Positions 6,510 to 14,700 of a stretch of 64,000 bases of DNA are shown piece after piece. How positions within the stretch are numbered: the stretch's first letter is position 1; each line of letters opens with the position of its first letter. Below the pieces are notes generated by a model. It ran no database searches. It was not told the origin of the DNA and saw only the letters and a program-made list of their open reading frames with translations. Source of the DNA: Hongsoonwoonella zoysiae (GTDB lineage Bacteria; Pseudomonadota; Alphaproteobacteria; Rhizobiales; Stappiaceae). Where the stretch lies: assembly GCF_013266695.1 (NCBI RefSeq), contig NZ_JABRXF010000001.1:186001-250000 (forward strand), given 5' to 3'. The translations under genes were made by a program, and so were the position numbers.

Positions 6510-7286
6510 ATGCTTCAGCGCTTGTTGACAATAGCCATCGTCGCCGGTGTGATCGCCGGGGCCGGCGCCACGCTCTTTCAGCTCGTCTATTCCGTTCCGA
6601 TGATCGAGGAAGCTGAGCTTTACGAAACTGGAGCGGCGGCTTCAACCATAACCGCCCAATCCGGAACCGCCGCCACGGCTAGTGGCCACTCCCACGATCT
6701 TGGTGCTTTTCAAGGGCACGCACATGGCGAGGACGAGTGGCAGCCGGCGGGCGGCTTAGAGCGAAATCTCTATACGTTCGCCTCGAATATTCTCGCCGCG
6801 GTGGGTTTCGCCCTGCTTCTGGTCGCCTGCCTGTTCCTGAGCGGGCGCGCAATAAACGCGGGAACGGGTGCTCTTTGGGGAGCAGCCGGATTCGCGGCAT
6901 TCAGCCTTGCTCCCTTTTTCGGGTTACCTCCTGAACTTCCGGGCATGACGGCTCCCGATCTCGTCGACAGGCAAATCTGGTGGGTCGGCACGGCGTTGTC
7001 GACGAGCATCGGTATTGCTTTGGTTGCCTTTTCCGTTCGCGGGCTTTCGAGATGGGCGGGGATCGCTGCCGGCACCTTCTTTATTCTGGCGCCGCATGCC
7101 GTTGGCGCACCTGAATTGAGCGGCCACGCTGCAACCTCGAACGTGCCCGCGCACCTTTCGGCCAAATTTGCTGTCGCCTCGCTGGTGCACGGAGCGGTTC
7201 TATGGGTCCTCCTCGGAGTTGTCGCGGGATGGCTCTTCGCCAAAAGGTTTGGCGACTATGGCGACGGCAAGCCTCAGGGAGCCTGA
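6510..7286 (+). CDS. cbtA: CbtA-type cobalt transporter subunit
   Basis: A 258-aa integral membrane protein. The first span (LLTIAIVAGVIAGAGATLFQLV) runs into the family motif VYSVPMIEEAELYE. A His-containing soluble loop follows (HSHDLGAFQGHAHGED, plausible metal ligands), then four more spans. The last cluster has LSAKFAVASLVHGAVLWVLLGVVAGWLF. These match CbtA, the five-span cobalt permease that partners CbtB. ATG 6510 is favoured because TGAGG precedes it and CbtA proteins begin close to the first span; an in-frame ATG at 6444 would add 22 untypical residues. No cobalamin riboswitch was recognised upstream, consistent with control by nitrile/amide status instead. Confidence 0.9.
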   Translation: MLQRLLTIAIVAGVIAGAGATLFQLVYSVPMIEEAELYETGAAASTITAQSGTAATASGHSHDLGAFQGHAHGEDEWQPAGGLERNLYTFASNILAAVGFALLLVACLFLSGRAINAGTGALWGAAGFAAFSLAPFFGLPPELPGMTAPDLVDRQIWWVGTALSTSIGIALVAFSVRGLSRWAGIAAGTFFILAPHAVGAPELSGHAATSNVPAHLSAKFAVASLVHGAVLWVLLGVVAGWLFAKRFGDYGDGKPQGA

Positions 7287-7558
7287 AAGCCCACCTTCTG
7301 CGGGTGCGAAAACCGAACTTCGATCGGGCTTGCGGGTCCGGTCGAAAAGCCTTCTCGAGATGGCCACGGCTTGGTATTTGCTCCCACTGCAATTGGCGAT
7401 TTCGGGGATGCCCGGAACAGGGTTCTGCTCCCTATTCGGTGCGCGTGTCTTTGACGGGGCGGGTCACGAAAATTTGGTTCGAGTTGCAATGTTCAAATGG
7501 CTAAATTTCAGCATAAAAATCCATTATGGCAATAACCACTATCATCGAGTCTTAAGTA
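7287..7558. other. Intergenic region without a supported gene
   Basis: 272 bases between cbtA and the IalB-like gene. The last 80 bases become AT-rich, as expected for a promoter of the next gene. No strong hairpin or T tract was found after cbtA. Confidence 0.4.
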
Positions 7559-8122
7559 ATGGGAATTCGTAAAGTCAACAGGAAGTGTTCTAAGAAATTT
7601 TTCGCAGTATTTACGCTAGGGATTATTTGTTCTTTTAATAGCCCGCAGACAACGCTTGCTCAAGGAGTAGCTAACTCCGCCGGTGCCGAAGGGCAGGTGC
7701 CGGGTGCCGCCGGCGCCAATTGGGTCGTGAATTGTAGCGAAGCGTCGCAAGGCACCGGTTCACGGTGTCGAATGGCGCAGAACATCGTGGTCCAGGAATC
7801 CGGCCAGCGATTGTTGACCGTTCTGATCGAGCAGCGCCCGAATTCGGAGCAACTTGCGCTCGTTCTAGCCCTTCCGCATGGATTGTTCCTGCCTGCCGGG
7901 GCAAGCCTTCAGGTCGACGAGGGAGACAATATCGCCCTTCCGATCCAGACCAGCGATGCCGGAGGCGCATACGCCGGGACGGCAGTTTCCCAGGATTTGA
8001 TTGCGGCGATGAAAAAGGGCGGCACGCTGAAGGTTTCATTTCAAACCGCCCAACGCCAACCGGTGACCGTTCCCGTCACGCTGATCGGCTTTTCCGCCGC
8101 CTATCAGAAGCTGGCGAATTAA
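7559..8122 (+). CDS. IalB-family secreted protein (invasion-associated locus B)
   Basis: 187 aa. The N-terminus has Lys/Arg residues, a hydrophobic core (FFAVFTLGIICSF) and a likely cleavage near TTLAQG (about residue 34), so it is exported. The mature part carries the IalB pattern: WVVNCSEASQ with a first Cys, a second Cys in SRCRMAQNIVVQESGQRLLTVLIE, then LALPHGLFLPAG.SLQVDEG and a final SFQTAQRQPVTVPVTLIGFSAAY strand. IalB proteins are periplasmic or outer-membrane associated; the role outside Bartonella invasion is unclear. No strong Shine-Dalgarno sequence precedes the ATG. It ends 7 bases before the next gene, so the two are probably cotranscribed. Confidence 0.82.
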   Translation: MGIRKVNRKCSKKFFAVFTLGIICSFNSPQTTLAQGVANSAGAEGQVPGAAGANWVVNCSEASQGTGSRCRMAQNIVVQESGQRLLTVLIEQRPNSEQLALVLALPHGLFLPAGASLQVDEGDNIALPIQTSDAGGAYAGTAVSQDLIAAMKKGGTLKVSFQTAQRQPVTVPVTLIGFSAAYQKLAN

Positions 8123-8129
8123 GCCGGCG

Positions 8130-8549
8130 ATGAGCGCTTCTCCCCTTCAGGGCGACTTTTCGAGCAGGACGTTTTACGGCGAAACGATTGTGCTCGATGG
8201 AAGCGAATTTCGCGATTGTTCCTTCAAGGATTGCCAGTTGACTTATTCCGGCGGCGCGCTGCCCGTGCTGTCGGGCTGCGGGTTCGAGCGCTGCCGCTGG
8301 GCCTTCGGCGAGGAGGCCGGCAGAACGCTCTCCTTCCTGAGTGCGCTTCACGCCGGCGGGTTTTCTTCAATGGTGGAGGAAACGCTTTCGGCCATTCGCG
8401 GCGGATCGCTCTCGACGATCGAAGAGGCGCAACAGCCGGATAGCCGGGCATCGTCGGACGCTGGCACGTCGAGGCCGAATCGTATCGACCTTGGCTTCGG
8501 CGTCTTCCCGGTGCCAAGGATCGTCAAGGTCGAGAAACCGCGCAGTTAG
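8130..8549 (+). CDS. Small hypothetical protein with pentapeptide-like N-terminus
   Basis: 139 aa, not recognised. Residues 10-60 read FSSRTFYGETIVLDGSEFRDCSFKDCQLTYSGG and later CGFERCRWAFGE. These have the every-fifth-residue F/L spacing (FRDCSFKDCQL) of a short pentapeptide-repeat turn. The rest is Ser- and Pro-containing and probably disordered, ending in a basic tail. There is no signal peptide. It lies 7 bases after the IalB-like gene. A minimal pentapeptide solenoid or a degenerate copy are both possible. Confidence 0.5.
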   Translation: MSASPLQGDFSSRTFYGETIVLDGSEFRDCSFKDCQLTYSGGALPVLSGCGFERCRWAFGEEAGRTLSFLSALHAGGFSSMVEETLSAIRGGSLSTIEEAQQPDSRASSDAGTSRPNRIDLGFGVFPVPRIVKVEKPRS

Positions 8550-8748
8550 TACCGGCAGCTCAGGTAGCGCTTTAAAGCCTTAAACCTCAGGCAAGCGATT
8601 TAATACAATCGAAGGACACCCGGGCGTTGGCGAATAATTTTTGATGGCCATTGCGCCCGAGCCTTGTAGTGCTTCGACTAGTATGCTCGCGGCGGAATAC
8701 CGAGAGGGCGCCAGCGTGCCTCTCTCATGGATTTCGTGACTATGGAGA
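8550..8748. other. Convergent intergenic region
   Basis: About 200 bases between convergent genes. It contains an imperfect hairpin (GAGAGG..CCTCTC near 8699-8726) but no clear T tract on either strand, and no gene. Confidence 0.35.
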
Positions 8749-11700
8749 TCAATTGAAGGCTGGCTGGGGCAGCGGGCCAGCGATATCGTCGACCGTTCCC
8801 ACCGAGGAGACATTAGCAGTCGAGCCCCCGCTTTGATTGTTCGCCGCGATATTCGCAAAATCCACGACGTTAAGATCGCTGGGTGTTAATCCTGAGGCTT
8901 CTTCGAACCTGTAGGAGTTTGTCGCGCCTAGGGCATTGTTACCGCGCACGTCGAGGTTCAGTGTGGCGGAATTGCCCCCGACGCTGGAGTCCCTTGCGAG
9001 GAAGAAGAAGTTGTGGCCGACCGATCCCTGATTGGTAACCGTGTTGTTGAGTACCGTCAGGTTGACGGTGCCCGCGCCGGAACTGAACGGATCGAGGATG
9101 GCGCTTATGCCGCCTGTGCGAGTGCTATCCGACAGGTTGACGGTTACATTGTTATTTTCGATTAGAATGTTGCTATTCGATGTCGAACTCGCGGAATCAT
9201 TGGTAACGACGGCGATGCCTGCGTTTTCAAACAATGCTTCGTAGCCCACGGGCCTCGTCGCATCTCCGACAGTGTTGCCTCTCACGACCGCGTCGAAGTC
9301 TGAGATCGCCCCGCGCGGTGATATGTAGATGCCGGTACGCCCGATATCGTAGATCTGGTTGTTCAGGATCTGCGCGTCGACCTTGCCACCTACTGTAGAC
9401 TGCTCCAGTGCCAACACCTCGATGCCGCGTTGTCGCGAGGTGCCTGGCGTATCGAGACCGTTGACCACATTGTCCTGGATGATCGTATCGAGCACCGCGC
9501 TATTGTTCTGCTGGACGATAATCTGACCCGAGAGCGACCCGCCCTTACCGGTGTCGGTGAAGGTGTTGCCGTCGATCAGCACATTGGCCGTAGCACTCTG
9601 CTGAACTGTGATAGCGAGATTGTTCTGGCCATTTATGTCATGCGCGTCCTGGAAGGTATTGCCGACGATATTGACGTCCACGGTCCCCGTGGAACCTGAC
9701 GTATTGCCGATTCCAACTGTTACCGCCGTCCCGCGGGCTCCCGTGAACGTGGAGTTGCGGATGTCAAAGGTTCCGTTCACCGTTCCTTCCGTAGTGAAAA
9801 CCACATTGGCGTTGCCGTTGACTGCTGCATCTCCAGGTGTCGGATCGGCGTGATCGACGGTGATGTTGTCGAGCGTGAAGGACGTGAAGTCGGTGTTGAC
9901 GTTCGTGAGCCTGATGCCTGCGAAGTTGGACGTATCGTCGAGGCCCTGAACGAGCGAGTTGTTATCGATGCGATTCACGCCCGTGATGTCGAACGCCTCC
10001 CAGCCGGTGCCGATCGGGTTCAGGATGGTCACGCCGGAAAGGGTGATGTTGCCACCGCGCACGCTTTGAACCGCGTGGTCATTTGTGACGGCGGCGATAG
10101 CGGCGCTGTTCGCCGAGTTGCCCGCGTTCAGGATATCGAGCGACTGCAGGACAACGTTGAAGGCGTCCGTCAGTTCGACGCCGTCGCCGGTCGTGTTTTG
10201 GATCGTGCCGCCGGAGGCGTTGCGGGCAAGCGATCCGTCGCCCGTAACCCTGAAGACGCCGCCCGTATTGCCCGTGTTGTTGAGCACGATGCCATTCGCC
10301 GCGCCGTTGACGGAGACGGATCGTAACGCGAATCCGTCCGCGCCGATGGTTGAATTGTCGATATTGACCCCGGTGCCTGTCGTCGTCGACACGCTGGAGT
10401 TCATCCCTGTTGCCGTGATCGTTCCGCCGCCTGTGGCGTTGATGCCGATACCGGAAGTTGTGGTGATCGAATTGGTGGTCCCCGAAATTTCAGCGATGCC
10501 ACCGTTCATGACATTGAGGGCCGTGTTGCCGCCCGTATTCAGGTTCAATCCGCCGGAAAATTGCACCGTGGCGTCGCCGCCGTTCTGATCGTTGTTGTCA
10601 AGGTTGATGCCCGCGCCCGTATCGGTGACCGCGCCTGAGAAGGTAATCGCATTGCCGCCTGTAGCGCCGGAATTGGTCACCTCGACAGACCGGGCCGTAC
10701 CGGAGGTCGAGATCGTTGTCCCGATCGCGATGTCGGCGGACGCGTTGTTGATGTCCACGCCCCGCGCCGTCGCACCGATGATCGCCCCGCCTGCGATATC
10801 GAGCCCGGTCGAGAGGCTGGTTTGCGACAGGGCATCGATCAAAATGCCTTGTGCCGCGCCGGTGGAATCGACGCTGGCGAGGTTGAAGCCTGCATCGCCG
10901 ATGGTCGTCGTTGAGAGATTGAGCGCGCCGCCAGTGCCGGACGTGATCGTGTTGTTTGCACCAGAAACTGTCACGGTACCAGCATTATTGGTGAGGAAAC
11001 CCGAGCCGCTCGTCGTGTCGATATCGAGCCCGCCACCCGTGAAGTTGAACGTCGCCGCGCTGCTGTTCGTCAGGCTCACGGCTGTGTTGGTGCCGGTATT
11101 CAATACCTTCGAGGCGCCGGAGAAGGTCACTGTCGCACCGCCAAGCTGATCGGCGCTGATGCCCGTGCCGCCAGTCGCGTTGATATTGCCGCTGATATTG
11201 ACGGTGCTTCCAAGTGCAAGGGTTCCAAGGTCAGCTACGCGTCCGGTCGATGTGACGATATCCTGACCGATGCTGATTGTCGCGTTTCCGCCCATGATGT
11301 CGACGGCTGCAACGGTTGTGTTCTGGATCGTGCCCGCCGAGCCGGTGTTGAGCGTGCCGGAAATCGTGCCGCCGCCTGACGTATCCTCTAGCGACACACC
11401 GCGATCCGCGCCATTCGCCGAGACGGAGGAGAATGCCTGCCCGAGGACGATCCCGCCGCCGCTGTTGGCGATGTTGATCGCCCGGTCGTCGCCGGAGGAG
11501 ATGGTGCCGTCCGCCACATTTACGGTGACGGCTCCCGCAGTGCTGTTGTTGACGACGAAGCCCGCGCCATCCGCCGCCGTATCGTCATTATCGATGTTGA
11601 GTGTTCCAAAGGAAATCGTCGAACCGCCGGAATTGGTGATTTCGACACCCGCGCCATCCGAACCGGTGACATCCGCCGTGCCTGTTACGGAGAAGGACGA

Positions 11701-14700
11701 GCCGGACACAAGCTCGAGATCGAGGCCGGAACCGGTGGCGTTCTGAGATGTCACATTGGCAAGCGTGATATCGACCAGCGTCGGGTTAATGAAGATCGCC
11801 GTGCCGTTGTTCGAGGTGATCTGGTTGTCTCCGTTCGGATCGAGGATATCGACTGTGCCGGAATTCCGCGCGCGCAGGCCGAACGCACCTGTTCCGTTCA
11901 CCGTCACGTCGACGCCGTTGAACGTGTAGGTGCCGGCGTTCGCGCCGCCAGCGTCGAGGCCGAGGTCTATGCCGTGGCCGGCCGCTACCGTGTTGGTGAT
12001 CGTCGTGCGTCCGTCGAAGGAGACATCGCCACCCGAATTGCTGATCGCGATGCCGGCGACGGCGGCTTCGGTGATCGTCGTCGTGCCTGCGATGGAGATG
12101 GCCTGGCCGGCAGCGTTGAAGCCGTCGACGGCGATGCCGGTGTCCACGCCGTTCACCGCGACGCTTGCGAAGTCGATGTCGATACCGGTTGCAGCGTTCG
12201 TTATGTTGGTGACCGAAATACCGGTTGTCGAGGAACTGACGTCGACAGCGCCGAAATCGATATCGACGTTGGCGCCAGCGATGTCCTGAATGGAAATCCC
12301 GCTGTCGTAACCGGCGAGCGTCAGGTCGCTTGAGAAGTTGAAGGCAGACGCGGCACCCAGGCTGTCGAGCAGGATGCCGGTGTTGCCGGCCACTCCCGTT
12401 CCCGAGGTCGTTACACCGTTGAAGCTGTAGGAGCCGGTGCCGCCTGTCACGCTGGCGATGCCGCCGCCGGCGCTTGCGATGCCGGAGTTCTGTACGGTCG
12501 CCGTGCCGTTGAAGCCGTTGAAGGAGAATGCAGCCTGCCCGCTCGTCACGTTCTGCACCGTGACGCCGTCCACCATGATTGTGCCGTTGGTTGCGCCTAC
12601 GGTGAAGGCGTCGCCCGCCCCCGTGCCGTCGATCGTCAGATCGGCGATCATGCCCGCGCCAAGGAAGGAGAAGACGTCCGCCCCACCGCTGTTCGAGATA
12701 GAGACCGATGTGCCACCGGTGTTGCCCTCAGTGCGGCTGATGTCGATGGTGCTCGAGCCGAGACCGGAGATATTGATCGGCGCGCCGGCGACCGTCACGC
12801 TCGCGCCATTGTCGAAACCGGTGACGCTCTGCCCGTCGTCAAGTGTGAAGGTGGTGCCACCGAAGTCGTAGGAGCCGTCGAGGAAGACGAAGGTCTGGTC
12901 GGTGTCGGTGGCGGCAAGCGCCTGCGCCACGGTGAAGGGGTTGAGCAGCGAGCCGTCGCCGGTACCGATTCCGGCGTGGACGAACTGAAGATCCGAAGGC
13001 TGGAAGGCAGCGTTGCCCGTAAAGGCGACATCCTCGAAGTTATACGTGCCTTGCACCGTCTGCACGCCGATCGTGTCGACTGTGATGCCGCTCGCGACGT
13101 CGATTGCGCTGTTGGTGCCGTTCACATCGACGCCCGAACCGTCGCCGAAGGTGAAATTGGCGCTCGCCGCCGTGGCGGCGGTGTTGTCCGAGGCAAGCTC
13201 GACACCGATGGCACTTGCGCCCGAAAGGGTGATCGCGGACCCGGTGGCGAAGCCGATCGAGCGGTTGTTCTGGGTGGAAGACAAGTCGATACCCGTGCCG
13301 TCCGTACCCATGATGGACGTAACGCCGAAGGTGGCGGGCGCATCCGCGCCGGTAAAGTCTACGCCGGTCTGACCCGCGCCGACGCCCGTGATTGTCGTAT
13401 CGCCGAAGGTGACCTGACCGTTCGTGCCCTCGATGTCGATGCCGGCGGTGTTCGCAGTGCCGCCGAGGGCGATATTCGTCGTGCCGAAATCCACCGTACC
13501 CGAGTTGCCGGTGAGCGAAATGCCGTCGCCGTCGGCACCCGAAATATCGACGGAGCCGAAGCCGATGGATGCGGTGGAATTCGAAACCGCGATGCCGGCT
13601 CCGCCGGCGGACGTTCCCGCGATCGTCACGTCGCCGCCGGAAAATGTGCCCGCGCCGCCAATGCTGTTGAGCGAAACGCCCGCGCCGGGAGCCGTGCCGG
13701 TTACGCCGATGGACGAGAAATCGATGCCGCCGCTCGCGATGTCGACGCCGTCGAGATCGAGCGCCGTGCCGTTCGCGGAGGAAACGGAGCCCGAAGCAAC
13801 CGCGATCGACCCGCCGCCGGACGCCGAAAATCCGGTCTGACCATTTGTTGCGACATCAAGTCCGCCGTTGAAGGCGACCGTGGAGGCCTGGCCGTTATTG
13901 TCGATCGTGACGCCCCCACCGCCGCCAAGCGCGGTGTTGGTTCCAAGTGCCACGGAGCCGCCGAAGGTGACGTTGCTTGCCGCCATCGCGCCGGAAACGG
14001 AAATGCCTCCCGCCGTCGCGCGGTCGGAGGAAATATCGCCGAAGTGGCTGAAGGAGCCGCCGACCCGGCCGGAAATGCTGACGGCGAAGCCATCATCATT
14101 GGCAATGGTGCTGTCCGCGTCGAAGGTAATCGTCGCATTGCCGCCGTTGATGGAAAGCGCATTGCCGCCTTCGATGTCGACGTCGCTCGCCTGGACAGTG
14201 CCCGTGACGCCGTTCAGCTCGACCCCGCCCTCGGAGTTCGTCGCGCCCTGGCCGATGCCGACGCCGGAGATCGTCAGATTGGCGATGTTGGCTGCGCTGA
14301 TCGCGTAGCTTCCGGCGGCGTCGTTGCCGAGGTTGATATTGGCGATGGCGACATTATCGCCATTGACCTGCACCGTGTCGTCGGCGGTGTTTACAAGCGT
14401 TGCCGCGCCCCTGTTGTCGCCGACGCGCTCACCGCCGTCCGGGATGTCGTCACCCTGGATGGTGTCGGCGATTATGAGGCCGTTCGTCGCGTAGGTGGCG
14501 CCGTTGCCGAAGGAAGCGAGCGTGATGTCGTCGTTGGCAAGCGTCAGCGTCATCGTTGTCGAATAGACGCCGTCGTTGATCAGCACGATGGTCGCGCCGC
14601 CCATGTTGGTGTTCGCGAAGGTGATCGCATCGCCAAGTGAAGCGGCTTCGGCGATGCTCGTTCCGTCGCCCGTGCCTATGCTTGAAACGAAAAAGGTGCC

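Noticed and set aside
7168-7572. Plus-strand frame running from inside cbtA across the following gap
   Set aside because: It overlaps cbtA in another frame, and the part in the gap lacks coding character.
12976-14640. Long plus-strand open frames opposite the giant adhesin, with Asp/Arg/Gly-rich translations
   Set aside because: They arise from the biased codon use of the repetitive adhesin on the other strand. No start context or domain was seen.
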